This document shows, in pieces, positions 43,148-51,830 of a stretch of 64,000 bases of DNA (position 1 is its first letter; each line of letters begins with the position of its first letter). The translations under genes were made by a program, and so were the position numbers. Below the pieces are notes generated by a model, which did not search any database, was not told where the DNA came from, and worked only from the letters and a program-made list of their open reading frames with translations. Location of the stretch: the NCBI GenBank assembly GCA_900065925.1, contig LN890280.1:1232451-1296450 (forward strand), in the 5' to 3' direction. The stretch comes from Nitrosotalea devaniterrae (GTDB lineage: Archaea; Thermoproteota; Nitrososphaeria; Nitrososphaerales; Nitrosopumilaceae).

Positions 43148-44023
43148 ATGACATCCAAATTTGAAAAAAATATCACAAATAGCCGTGGAACATATTTTTT
43201 CTCCACAGTCTTTGTGTTGGTTTTGCTAGCATCTACAGGTATTCTTGCAAACCAAGCATTTGCCATGGGTCAGGCACCAGGCACATGCAACAACAGGTAT
43301 GACGGACAAATCACTTCTCTGAAGGTAACAGTCGATGGACAGACATACGATCCAATAGCAAACCCAGGTCTTACATTCAGTCTTGACAATGACAAGACAT
43401 ACGATGTTGCAATTACAATCCACACACCAGATTCAAGTTCTCAGAACAATACACTTGATGGAACCACTTGGTATGACACAAGCGCACCAGGATACCAATT
43501 AGGTACATGTGTCAACGGAGCAGGACCAGACAAAGACATTGCAGTTGCATTATCAGAAGGCCATCCAGCAAACGTGGCACCTAATGCAACACAGACAGTC
43601 ACATGGAGTACACTTGTAGCAGGCGGTGGACAATATAGCATCCAGTGGACAAATCCTAGTACCAGTGCACCAAGTGCACCAACTGACCTTTCTGCCAAGG
43701 CAATGTCCCACTCTAAGATCAACCTATCCTGGACTGCACCAAGTAACAATGGTGGCTCTGCAATCACTGGCTACAAAATAGAGAGGTCAACAAATGACGG
43801 CTCTACATGGAGTACTATTGTATCAAACACCGGTAATACTGCAACAACATACTCCAATACGGGACTTGCAGCAAACACATCATACACATACCAAGTCTCT
43901 GCAATCAATCAAGTAGGGACAAGTTCTCCATCAAATACAGCATCTGCAACTACTCCCTTGTTTGGTCCACTAAAGATACTAGGTCCTGTCGTAATTCCCC
44001 CTACAATAATACCATTCAAGTAA
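43148..44023 (+). CDS. Secreted protein with fibronectin type III domain
   Basis: The protein has 291 residues from ATG 43148 (the frame is open to TTG 43079, but the signal peptide begins after 43148). After the signal peptide (about 1-39) comes a beta domain (about 45-175) and one FnIII domain ([40 protein letters not shown]). The FnIII is almost the same as the two in the spherulin-4-like protein at 52749-54683. It probably binds carbohydrate or anchors at the cell surface. Confidence 0.8.
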   Translation: MTSKFEKNITNSRGTYFFSTVFVLVLLASTGILANQAFAMGQAPGTCNNRYDGQITSLKVTVDGQTYDPIANPGLTFSLDNDKTYDVAITIHTPDSSSQNNTLDGTTWYDTSAPGYQLGTCVNGAGPDKDIAVALSEGHPANVAPNATQTVTWSTLVAGGGQYSIQWTNPSTSAPSAPTDLSAKAMSHSKINLSWTAPSNNGGSAITGYKIERSTNDGSTWSTIVSNTGNTATTYSNTGLAANTSYTYQVSAINQVGTSSPSNTASATTPLFGPLKILGPVVIPPTIIPFK

Positions 44024-44082
44024 AAGTCGGAATTACGAGTATTTTTTTCCAGCAAATAAAATTATAAAAACTCCAAACGAGA

Positions 44083-44403
44083 TTACTCGTTTAATTCATC
44101 TAAGAATTGCGATATGCCATCAATGTATGTAAACTCGCCAAGTCCTTTTTGTATTGATTGTACGATATCATGACGCGAATTTGTAGGCAATATCTGTAAT
44201 GCCTCGCGTAGATATTTTGGATGGTAATAGCACTCATACATTGCACAGTGATACTTTTCGTTTAGCAATTCAGACACTTTTTCATAAGCTCGCACATCAT
44301 GCCCAAGAAGCGAACTCTCAACCGATACAGATACCAATGAAAGTCTTGACATTTCGTTTATGGTATCTCTTTCATAAGATAAAACATTTTTCGGCAATCG
44401 CAT
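44083..44403 (-). CDS. Small protein of unknown function
   Basis: The 106-residue soluble helical protein contains VLSYERDTINEMSRLSLVSV, HCAMYECYYHPKYLREALQI and GLGEFTYIDGISQFLDELNE. Residues FTYIDGISQFL near the end look like a short helix bundle. No known family. Confidence 0.6.
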   Translation of the reverse strand: MRLPKNVLSYERDTINEMSRLSLVSVSVESSLLGHDVRAYEKVSELLNEKYHCAMYECYYHPKYLREALQILPTNSRHDIVQSIQKGLGEFTYIDGISQFLDELNE

Positions 44404-44522
44404 CTGTACTGGACATACGTCGTTGATTTACTTAAGTTGCCATGGAAAATTCTTCTAGTACATTATACCATATTGTTCACAAATTAATATCACATCAGAA
44501 TGCATATTTTGTACACTAGATC

Positions 44523-45446
44523 TTATTTAGAAAATACAGTTCCTGCCTGTATGATAGATTTTGGAGGTACAAAACGCCCCGGAAGGATTATTGTTCCTGC
44601 ACCAATGGAGCAACCATATCCAATCACAGCACCGAACTGATCTAGTCCAGTTGATACCAGCACATCGTCTAGCTTGTACCTGATTGTTTGCTTGTCAAGC
44701 AACACATTAGTTGTTCCTACAAAACCTCCTAGCCAGCAGCCATACCCAATGATACTATCCAGCACGACATCAAGGTGTGCAACCCTTGTATTTCCTGCAA
44801 AAAACGACCTGGCAATCTCACAGTTAAAGCCAATATTGGTCTCATCGCCCATCATAGAATGCCTAACAAGGCTACCGGTGCCAACTTTGGCATTTTTGCC
44901 CACATAGATAGGCCCAATTATTTTTGAAAAATCATCAACTGATACGCCATCTTCTATAACACATGGACCTTTTACTATAGCAGACTCTGCAATCGAGGAA
45001 TTTTTTGAAACAACTGTTTCTGTTATATCCGCATTAAGAACTTCGTGCATTATTTTTAGAACATCCCACGGATACACCATCTTACGTGCAACATAGGCCT
45101 CAGATCCTTTTGGTTTTGTCATGACAGAGTTTATTGGTATTTTGATAGAATCAGATGAATTTGTTTTATCATGATCCTGAATTTCATCAATTTGAATAAA
45201 GGGAAAATTATCTTGCACCATATCAGATATACCAGAAAAGTTTTCAGGCAATGCAATGTGATCAATGTCATACTGTAAAAGTAATTTTTCAATATTGTAT
45301 AACATCATGGGCTTGCCCATTATTTGCAACGAGGAGAGATCATCTTTTGAATAAAAAATATTGTCAAGCCAGTTTGTGCTATTTTCTATAACCAGTGTTT
45401 GTTTCTTTCTTGTTTGAAGATTGTTGATGGTCTCATTTTTTAGCAC
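44523..45446 (-). CDS. Left-handed beta-helix acyltransferase-like protein (GlmU-type C-terminus)
   Basis: The 307-residue protein from GTG 45446 has a degenerate nucleotidyltransferase-like N-terminus (about 35-110, MGKPMMLYNIEKLLLQYDID) and a long hexapeptide-repeat helix (IAESAIVKGPCVIEDGVSVD ... KIIGPIYVGKNAKVGTGSLV ... VIGYGCSIGAGTIILPGRFV). This layout is like archaeal GlmU/sugar-nucleotide bifunctional enzymes, but the G-x-G-T-R nucleotide motif is missing, so only an acetyltransferase-type activity is likely. It may serve UDP-GlcNAc supply with glmS. Confidence 0.75.
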   Translation of the reverse strand: MLKNETINNLQTRKKQTLVIENSTNWLDNIFYSKDDLSSLQIMGKPMMLYNIEKLLLQYDIDHIALPENFSGISDMVQDNFPFIQIDEIQDHDKTNSSDSIKIPINSVMTKPKGSEAYVARKMVYPWDVLKIMHEVLNADITETVVSKNSSIAESAIVKGPCVIEDGVSVDDFSKIIGPIYVGKNAKVGTGSLVRHSMMGDETNIGFNCEIARSFFAGNTRVAHLDVVLDSIIGYGCWLGGFVGTTNVLLDKQTIRYKLDDVLVSTGLDQFGAVIGYGCSIGAGTIILPGRFVPPKSIIQAGTVFSK

Positions 45447-45469
45447 GATACCACCTGTCTGTCACAATA

Positions 45470-46603
45470 TTACAGTCCTAGGATAGCGCTTACCGTGTAG
45501 ACATCTCCACCAAATATGTTCACAGGGCTTGAGGTAGATGCAAGTTGTATGTTGTGTGAATCATACATTTTGATATATGCCGCTAGAGGCATGTGGAATT
45601 GTCCTATAGTAAAAGTTGCAGTACCTGATGTTACAGGCGAGGTAGCAAGAACCTTACCTGTTGGGTCCACCAAATCTATTGTACTAGCAAGAGATGGAGC
45701 ATTAGTAACCTTTACAATTTCGCTGGTTGTGGCATAATAATCAGCATAGGTTCCGTTCAATAGTTGACCAGCATAAGATGACTGGGGTTCCTCAAATACA
45801 TTGAATGGAGCAGGCATCTGTAGGTTTAGTGTACTGTTCTCATACACCTTTACACCATCCAAGTATACTTTGAGATAGTTGTTGCCGTTTGTTATAATGG
45901 TACAGTCTCGTGTGAGTGGTTGGTTTGCACTGGTATCAAGGTACAATGTAGAGAATGTATTTGCCTGATTTACAGTTCCTAATGTTGAAATTATTCCCCA
46001 AGTGGTTCCCCACTGACTTGTTGCCGAAGTACAAGTGATATAGTTCACATCGGGAGATCCTGCTGTTTGTACATACATTCCATTTTCATACCACTGTGGT
46101 TGTGCTAATGTGGGTAGCACTCTAAGCGGTGTTGATACTACTGTATGAAATAGCATTGCGTTAGTGTTTGGAGTGACTGCATAAACTCCAGCCCAGGCAC
46201 CATTTGCTGGAGCTTGTACACCAATGTGCAAGCCTTGATTATCTTTGGAAAATGTATAAGGTGCATTACGTGCTATTGCATCTCCGCCGTATTTCCAATA
46301 TTGTTGATTAGCCAAAAGTTCTTGTTGAGTTTTAGTTTCATTGTTTAATGGATCATATGCAGCCAAACCGGATTGTGTTTTAGATATCGTATAAAGAGAC
46401 CCTAGAGGAGGTAGGACTGGAACGGTACCCAAGTTTGGAATGCTAGGAAGTGGTGATACAGTTCCAGGAATAGGAATAGGAAAGAGATTACCTGGAACAG
46501 GAACTGGACTGCTCAAAGTATCAGCCTGTGCAGTCGGATTTGTAGTTAATGGAGCAATCATAATAGACACAACAATCAAACTAAGAAATAGACGAGTTTT
46601 CAT
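45470..46603 (-). CDS. Secreted beta-rich protein
   Basis: The 377-residue protein has a signal peptide (1-27), a Pro-rich linker (PVPVPGNLFPIPIPGTVSPL) and a lectin-like or laminin-G-like beta domain (GLHIGVQAPANGAWAGVYAV, LPTLAQPQWYENGMYVQTAG, ITNGNNYLKVYLDGVKVYEN). The C-terminal 70 residues look like one Ig-like domain. It is possibly a carbohydrate-binding surface protein; this is inference. The LbH gene follows on the same strand. Confidence 0.75.
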   Translation of the reverse strand: MKTRLFLSLIVVSIMIAPLTTNPTAQADTLSSPVPVPGNLFPIPIPGTVSPLPSIPNLGTVPVLPPLGSLYTISKTQSGLAAYDPLNNETKTQQELLANQQYWKYGGDAIARNAPYTFSKDNQGLHIGVQAPANGAWAGVYAVTPNTNAMLFHTVVSTPLRVLPTLAQPQWYENGMYVQTAGSPDVNYITCTSATSQWGTTWGIISTLGTVNQANTFSTLYLDTSANQPLTRDCTIITNGNNYLKVYLDGVKVYENSTLNLQMPAPFNVFEEPQSSYAGQLLNGTYADYYATTSEIVKVTNAPSLASTIDLVDPTGKVLATSPVTSGTATFTIGQFHMPLAAYIKMYDSHNIQLASTSSPVNIFGGDVYTVSAILGL

Positions 46604-46812
46604 TTGATAACAATAGATATCTAATGTTTATCTCACTATACAACCAAATTTCTAGAAAAATAATCTAGAAAAATATAATGAAGTGATATACATTATATCC
46701 ATACATAATACACGTAAAATGTAACCACTTTCTGAAATCAAGTGTCGGATTTTTTTTATAGCATGATGATAAATGGAAAAAATATGACATTGTATGATAC
46801 GGCGTACATATT

Positions 46813-47052
46813 TTGAGGGTGGCAAGAATTACAGAATATTACGATGATAAAATGATGGAAGACAAGATAGATTCCTCCAAGGCACAGGAATTGGCAAGAA
46901 GGTTTCTTGGCCAGTACCATAGTGTAATTGATACAAAGGCAGTCTTGGAGAACGGAGTATGGGTAGTAACAGCATACCTGGGATTTTCAAATACACAGAC
47001 CAAAATAGTAAAAATTGATGGAAATTCAGGCAGGATTCTGGGCTATTCATGA
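46813..47052 (+). CDS. Small PepSY-like protein
   Basis: The protein has 79 residues from TTG 46813 or GTG 46819. The pattern SSKAQELARRFLGQYHSV, then GVWVVTAYLGFSNTQTKIVK and IDGNSGRILGYS is that of PepSY-type domains (helix plus beta hairpin), without a membrane part. It is paralogous to the convergent gene at 47081-47290 (FLEQYNSS, TWIVILDIGLTNKQTRKVLI). Confidence 0.7.
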   Translation: MRVARITEYYDDKMMEDKIDSSKAQELARRFLGQYHSVIDTKAVLENGVWVVTAYLGFSNTQTKIVKIDGNSGRILGYS

Positions 47053-47080
47053 CTAGAGCCACAAATTACGATTTTACAGG

Positions 47081-47290
47081 CTAGCAGTCCTTTGAGGTAT
47101 AACTGAGTATATTTCCAGTCGAGCTGTTAATCAAGACTTTACGGGTTTGCTTGTTTGTCAGCCCAATGTCCAATATGACTATCCAAGTATCACCTTCCAA
47201 AGTTGCAGATCTAAAAGTAACTGAAGAGTTGTATTGCTCGAGAAATTTTATTGCGATCTCCTTTGCTTGGCCAATATCAGACACTTTCAC
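47081..47290 (-). CDS. Small PepSY-like protein, convergent paralog
   Basis: The protein has 70 residues from GTG 47290; the frame is open to 47329, but TTTAAAAATC at 47312-47321 looks like a TATA box placed for a leaderless start near 47290. DIGQAKEIAIKFLEQYNSSV, WIVILDIGLTNKQTRKVLIN and SSTGNILSYT match the 46813 protein along their length. The tandem convergent pair shows duplication with inversion. Confidence 0.65.
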   Translation of the reverse strand: MKVSDIGQAKEIAIKFLEQYNSSVTFRSATLEGDTWIVILDIGLTNKQTRKVLINSSTGNILSYTSKDC

Positions 47291-47372
47291 ACAACGATAT
47301 AGCACATTTCCATGATTTTTAAATAACACAGTAACATTGTTCTATTTTAAATCAAGCATGACAGAAATTCTC

Positions 47373-47558
47373 TCACAAGATTTTGCTTTCATTTTGGTTT
47401 GTTTTACAGATAATATTTTTTTGTGTATTTAATTCAGATGGCAAGTCTTGCACATTTTCACTTATTATTATCCAGTAATAGTCTTCACCGTTAATATCCC
47501 ATGTGTACGGTTCATTTGTTTTTTGTCTGGTTTTTTCCATGCAACTTGATAATTGCAT
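47373..47558 (-). CDS. Possible small protein
   Basis: This is a 61-residue frame (about 55 from a later ATG) in the 47330-47721 gap. YTWDINGEDYYWIIISENVQ looks like a real beta hairpin and composition is normal, but no family, promoter or coupling supports it. The gap holds nothing else. Confidence 0.3.
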   Translation of the reverse strand: MQLSSCMEKTRQKTNEPYTWDINGEDYYWIIISENVQDLPSELNTQKNIICKTNQNESKIL

Positions 47559-47721
47559 TACATTATACAGTTAGCTTGATAATCTTAGCTAAGTTTTGTC
47601 TAGAATGAAAAAATTACCAAAAATGATTCAAATTGTATCATGATTTGAGAAGAATCAATATTAAAAATTCTATAGAACAATATTAGAAGAACAATAAATA
47701 AAACCAAGTGAAAAATTACAT

Positions 47722-48420
47722 ATGAACATTCTTGCAATAGGTGCACATCCAGATGATATTGAACTAGGATGCGGCGGATTACTCATCAAATCTGCAAGAC
47801 AGGGACACAATGTATTCATGTATTCCCTTACAAGAGGTGGAGCAGGAGGCGACTCTAAAGAAAGGTCAATTGAATTAGCAAGATCAGCTCGATTCATCAA
47901 GGCAAAACAATTATGGATTGATAATTTTGAAGATTCCAAGCTTACAGTAAGCAGTGAATTGATAAATCATATCGAGTATTTCATACACAAAGCCAACCCA
48001 GATCTTATTCTTACCCATTCACATGGAGACGTGCACCATGATCACAGGGCAATAGCACTTGCCACACTAGAAGCTGCCAGGTTTAATTCCAATGTTTTGT
48101 CTTATGAGATTCCCCTTAGCCGAAACTTTGATCCCAAGGTATTTGTGGACATATCAGAGGTTGTAAATGAAAAAGTGGAATTAATTGAGATCTTTTGGTC
48201 TCAGCAAAGCAAGTTATACCTCAAGGCAAACGCAATCAAGGGCCTAGCAGAGTACAGGGCATTGCAAAGCAGACTCAATACAGGAATAAAATATGTAGAG
48301 GCTTTTGAGGTGCTAAAGATTTGCCTCACCAACGATTTCAAACTATTGACAGTCCCATATGAAAAAATAACAAATGAAAAAGCTGTTGCCAATCTAGATG
48401 AAATTCTGGAACTTGCTTGA
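47722..48420 (+). CDS. PIG-L/LmbE family deacetylase
   Basis: The 232-residue protein has the zinc-binding motifs AHPDDIELGCGG (H9, D11, D12 region) and THSHGDVHHDHRAIA. The family removes acetyl from N-acetylglucosamine-type sugars or pseudodisaccharides. In this sugar-rich neighbourhood it might de-N-acetylate a hexosamine, but the exact substrate is open. The start is ATG 47722. Confidence 0.9.
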   Translation: MNILAIGAHPDDIELGCGGLLIKSARQGHNVFMYSLTRGGAGGDSKERSIELARSARFIKAKQLWIDNFEDSKLTVSSELINHIEYFIHKANPDLILTHSHGDVHHDHRAIALATLEAARFNSNVLSYEIPLSRNFDPKVFVDISEVVNEKVELIEIFWSQQSKLYLKANAIKGLAEYRALQSRLNTGIKYVEAFEVLKICLTNDFKLLTVPYEKITNEKAVANLDEILELA

Positions 48421-48441
48421 ATTCTTCAAGAGTTGTGAAGA

Positions 48442-48741
48442 ATGTTTGAACCTTCAGGCGCCATCGAACGTAGTGTAATGGGATGGGGAAACCGTGGTTG
48501 GGTAGAGATAATCGAATTCATACTGGAGACATGCATCCAGGGTGCACTAAAGACTCACATCATGTACAAGTGCAACTTAAACTCAAAACAGATAACACAG
48601 TATGTTGATTTTTTGATAGGTTGTAAATTATTAGATGGAAAACCAGAATCGCGTAGATCAAAACGTCACATATACAAAACTACAGAACTTGGAAAAAGAT
48701 ACATCAGTGCATACAAACAACTCTACGATATATTCAACTAG
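48442..48741 (+). CDS. Winged-helix protein (HTH_45-like)
   Basis: The 99-residue protein contains GALKTHIMYKCNLNSKQITQ, YVDFLIGCKLLD and YKTTELGKRYISAYKQLY, the order of the archaeal HTH_45 winged-helix family (K-x-x-IMYK at the turn, L-T/G at the wing). It is one of three paralogs within 2.3 kb (also 49881 and 50398). Its stop overlaps the convergent WbqC gene by four bases. Confidence 0.8.
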   Translation: MFEPSGAIERSVMGWGNRGWVEIIEFILETCIQGALKTHIMYKCNLNSKQITQYVDFLIGCKLLDGKPESRRSKRHIYKTTELGKRYISAYKQLYDIFN

Positions 48742-49445
48742 TTTACAATTGGTGCAAGGGATACATCGCTATCTGAAATAACTTTCATGCAGTCAGGACC
48801 AACATTTACCAGCATGTCAATTATTGAAAGATCTGGCGTAAAGGAATAAGCCAGACGCTGTGGATATGGTTTTGCAGTATAATTTTGATACTCTAGTCTG
48901 ATATTGTTTTTACCAAACAGATTTTCATCCATATAGTTTCGTCCACCAGTTCCGGAGACATAGGTGTCTGCCCCAACTGCTTTGCATAGATTGACTAGTT
49001 TTGTAGTTGATGCCCCAGTGACATTTAATTCCGAACTTTTTATTATTTTTATATTTATTCCAAGAAAGTCTATTACTTTTTTTAGCGTCTCAAAATTTAA
49101 TTCAAACAGTGACTGCCACTCTTTTTCATAAATGCTTTTGAAAAAATGTTCATATTTTTTAAAATAAATAGTATTTGCATACGAATGGTAAATTTTCTTC
49201 CAGTGTACATCTCTCCAAGATAGATCGTTGTTAATTTCCACCTGAGAGTTTGGAGAAAATTTATGATCTTTATTGATTGGTACGGTAAGCCATGTCCAGC
49301 CATTGGTTGCCATGATTTTGTTCCTATTTGTGAATCGCTTGTCATATTGTGCATCATCCATTATAACAAACACATCAGAGAGGCTAAGTTTGTGAAAAAA
49401 CCCAGGATATGGAAAATATTGAGGCTGGTGAATGGTTGCTTTCAA
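48738..49445 (-). CDS. WbqC family protein
   Basis: The 235-residue protein matches WbqC: IHQPQYFPYPGFFHKLSLSD, VIMDDAQYDKRFTNRNKIM, WLTVPI, and YVSGTGGRNYMDENLFG. The family often sits in O-antigen or amino-sugar loci and is thought to modify or transfer acyl/amino groups on nucleotide sugars. Here it is near PIG-L and the Pel-like set. Its 3' end overlaps the winged-helix gene. Confidence 0.85.
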   Translation of the reverse strand: MKATIHQPQYFPYPGFFHKLSLSDVFVIMDDAQYDKRFTNRNKIMATNGWTWLTVPINKDHKFSPNSQVEINNDLSWRDVHWKKIYHSYANTIYFKKYEHFFKSIYEKEWQSLFELNFETLKKVIDFLGINIKIIKSSELNVTGASTTKLVNLCKAVGADTYVSGTGGRNYMDENLFGKNNIRLEYQNYTAKPYPQRLAYSFTPDLSIIDMLVNVGPDCMKVISDSDVSLAPIVN

Positions 49446-49581
49446 CCTGATAAATTATGTAAAGATCAAGATATAACACAATTGGCACATTGTTCTAGAA
49501 CATTCCTCACCCATGTAATTAAAAAAAATTACACACCATACACAACTAGCAATTTTTCCCAGTTCCATTATTTTGGTCAAG

Positions 49582-49806
49582 TTACGCAGTCTCGGCAATT
49601 TTGAGCATCATGTCATCTGATATGACATCTGCAGACTGGTTTCGTGCCTGCATAAAATCAACTCCAGAAAGACATGAAAGATGCAAGTGTTCTTCAGTTT
49701 TTCTTGTACATCTAGTACAGATACGTCTTACGGGTTTTCTGCATTCAGGACAGATGGAAAAGTTTGTCAGTTCCGCACCACAGAATCTACACAATTCATC
49801 GCGCAT
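49582..49806 (-). CDS. Zinc-ribbon protein
   Basis: The 74-residue protein has CRFCG...CPEC and ICTRCTRKTEEHLHLSC, which gives eight potential zinc ligands in two short clusters. It is likely a small zinc-ribbon regulator or adaptor. There is no membrane segment. Confidence 0.7.
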   Translation of the reverse strand: MRDELCRFCGAELTNFSICPECRKPVRRICTRCTRKTEEHLHLSCLSGVDFMQARNQSADVISDDMMLKIAETA

Positions 49807-49876
49807 TTGATGTAGTGTTTTATCATGACTAATAACAGGCTCTCACTACCATAGCAAGTAAAATTCATAGATAGTC

Positions 49877-49893
49877 ATTATCAGTATGATAAT
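49877..49893. promoter_or_regulatory. Palindrome ATTATCA-GTA-TGATAAT
   Basis: Perfect 7-bp arms overlapping the stop codon of the 49881 gene, with the same arms as 8809-8826. The position at a 3' end and the lack of a T-run leave its role open: a terminator stem, or an operator for the gene at 49582 (71 bases from its start). Confidence 0.35.
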
Positions 49894-50192
49894 TCCTTTT
49901 TCATGTCTCTGAATTTTTTATTATACAGTACACTTCCTCGTTCTGTCAGGATTATGATTTCAAAACCATCATCATTTTTTTCTTTTTTGATAAGATCCAT
50001 TACCTCCATCCAGTCAAGATAACGACAGCACTTGTCATAGCTTAGATTGCATTTAGTTGAGATATGGGTCTTTTTGAGTTGGTTTTGATAATATAACAAC
50101 CTCACAAGTCTTTCTATTATTTTCCAATCTATTCTTTGTATTTCGCTTTTAATTTTTGATACCGGAGTATGTGTGGTTTTACCAGTCTTCAT
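49881..50192 (-). CDS. Winged-helix protein (HTH_45-like)
   Basis: The protein has 103 residues from ATG 50192 (the frame extends to ATG 50231). LVRLLYYQNQLKKTHISTKC, NLSYDKCCRYLDWMEVMDL and ILTERGSVLYNKKF correspond to the HTH_45 pattern of the neighbours at 48442 and 50398, with the typical IMYK changed to ISTK. It is a small DNA-binding protein. Confidence 0.75.
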   Translation of the reverse strand: MKTGKTTHTPVSKIKSEIQRIDWKIIERLVRLLYYQNQLKKTHISTKCNLSYDKCCRYLDWMEVMDLIKKEKNDDGFEIIILTERGSVLYNKKFRDMKKELSY

Positions 50193-50397
50193 GAGAATGT
50201 AAGATCGCTTTTGTTGAAAAGCAAAAAGCATTACGCATATTCACTATGAAGTTATCATATGAATTTGGAATCTACCATAGCCGGTTTTCATAAAATTCAT
50301 TTTTTGACAAACCATAACAAATAGGAATGAAAATAGAACATTGTTCTACAATAATAAAGCAAATTATTTTTATAACATGATATGATATAATCATTAG

Positions 50398-50670
50398 TTG
50401 AAGTACCGTAGTAGGACAGACATAGTGGCAATGATATTACAATCTACGCATAACGGGGTAACAAAGACCAAGATTATGTACAAAGCATATCTGTCATACA
50501 CGCAGGTAAAGGAATACCTTGCATTTCTGCAGGACAACCACCTCATCAAGTATGAAGAGGGAAATCAAATATACCGAATTACAGACAAGGGACGAGGCTT
50601 TTTAGAAGCATATGACAAGATAAACGACCTAATCAGTACCAAAGTAGACGATAAAATACTTCGAATGTAA
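50398..50670 (+). CDS. Winged-helix protein (HTH_45)
   Basis: The protein has 90 residues from TTG 50398. NGVTKTKIMYKAYLSYTQVK, EYLAFLQDNHLIKY and YRITDKGRGFLEAYDKI are a full archaeal HTH_45 domain with wing, short and with no partner domain. It is the third paralog in this stretch and diverges from 49881. Confidence 0.8.
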   Translation: MKYRSRTDIVAMILQSTHNGVTKTKIMYKAYLSYTQVKEYLAFLQDNHLIKYEEGNQIYRITDKGRGFLEAYDKINDLISTKVDDKILRM

Positions 50671-50787
50671 TTTTAGATTTTCAATTTCAGGCTAGTTTTA
50701 ACATGACATCGCTCTACATATTTTTCTAATGTAAGTTTCTTCTCAAAGATTATTCTTGATTAAAATCATCTATAAATCTTGCAAAGA

Positions 50788-50796
50788 GCTTTAAAA
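50788..50796 (+). promoter_or_regulatory. TATA box for tfb
   Basis: CTTTAAAAC is centred about 28 bases before ATG 50820 and suits a leaderless transcript. A second TATA-like CTATAAATC lies at 50770-50778. Confidence 0.35.
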
Positions 50797-50819
50797 CTAG
50801 TATTCATTGATCAGCGCTA

Positions 50820-51830
50820 ATGTCAATACAAAATAACATAACAGAACAAAACTCAAACATATGCGTCTCATGCATGGGAAAATTAATTGTTGATTTAGAG
50901 AAAAATGAAAATATATGCAGTAACTGTGGCATAGTGACATCTCATGATTCATATCATAATTCAAGCTATGATGTTGATCATTCAGGCAACAATGAACCTA
51001 CATCATCTATGATGTATGACATTTCACTTTCTACTGTAATTGATAAAAAAAATGTAGATGCAAGTGGAAAACAAATCTATGGCAGTTTTGAGATGGAAAA
51101 ACTAAGACGATTAAACAAGTTTACAATCTCAAATGATTCCAAGATTAGAAATTTGAACAAGGCAATGGCAGACATACGCAGAATAACAGGAATTCTAGGA
51201 TTTGGAAATTTAATTGCAGAAAGGGCATCATACATTTATCGTAAAGCATTAAACAAAGACCTGATCAGGGGCCGCTCCATTACTGGAATTTCAGTTGCTG
51301 CAATCTATATCGCATGCAAAGATGTCGGCGTTTCATTTCCAATAGACAAGGTTGGAGATTATGTAGAAAATATTAGCAAAAAGACGACTGTACATTATTA
51401 CAAATTTTTGCTCAGGCAGATGAAGATGAGTGTGAGCATACCAGAGCCATCACAGAACATCTCAAAGATTGCAGCAAGAGCAAAACTAGGCGGTAAAACA
51501 CAACGAAAGGCACTAGACATATTATCCAAAGTTGGAGACGACCCAATCCTAATAGGAAAAAAGCCAATATCGCTAGCAGCTGCTGCACTATACATGGCAG
51601 CACTTGAGACAAAAGAGTATACCACGCAGCTAAGACTTGCAGTAGCAGCAGAGCTTACAACCATAACAATACGAAAAAGATACCTGGAAATTGCCCAGAT
51701 ATTAAAGGAGAGATCGTTACCAGTACCACCAGAGATAGAACCAAAGGACGAATATTTAGAAGAGACCATTCCCCTGCAAGATTCTCCAGATTGCTCAAAA
51801 CCACATGAATTGATCCAAGTTGAGCTCTAG
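50820..51830 (+). CDS. tfb: Transcription initiation factor B (TFB)
   Basis: The 336-residue protein has the N-terminal zinc ribbon (CVSCMGKL...ICSNCGIV, residues 14-37), a B-reader/linker region and two cyclin folds (about 115-205 and 210-305: ISVAAIYIACKDVGVSFPID, SLAAAALYMAALETKEYTTQ). It recruits RNA polymerase to TATA/BRE promoters. Nitrososphaerota carry several TFBs, so this may be a specialised one. Its 3' end overlaps the phosphatase start. Confidence 0.95.
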   Translation: MSIQNNITEQNSNICVSCMGKLIVDLEKNENICSNCGIVTSHDSYHNSSYDVDHSGNNEPTSSMMYDISLSTVIDKKNVDASGKQIYGSFEMEKLRRLNKFTISNDSKIRNLNKAMADIRRITGILGFGNLIAERASYIYRKALNKDLIRGRSITGISVAAIYIACKDVGVSFPIDKVGDYVENISKKTTVHYYKFLLRQMKMSVSIPEPSQNISKIAARAKLGGKTQRKALDILSKVGDDPILIGKKPISLAAAALYMAALETKEYTTQLRLAVAAELTTITIRKRYLEIAQILKERSLPVPPEIEPKDEYLEETIPLQDSPDCSKPHELIQVEL

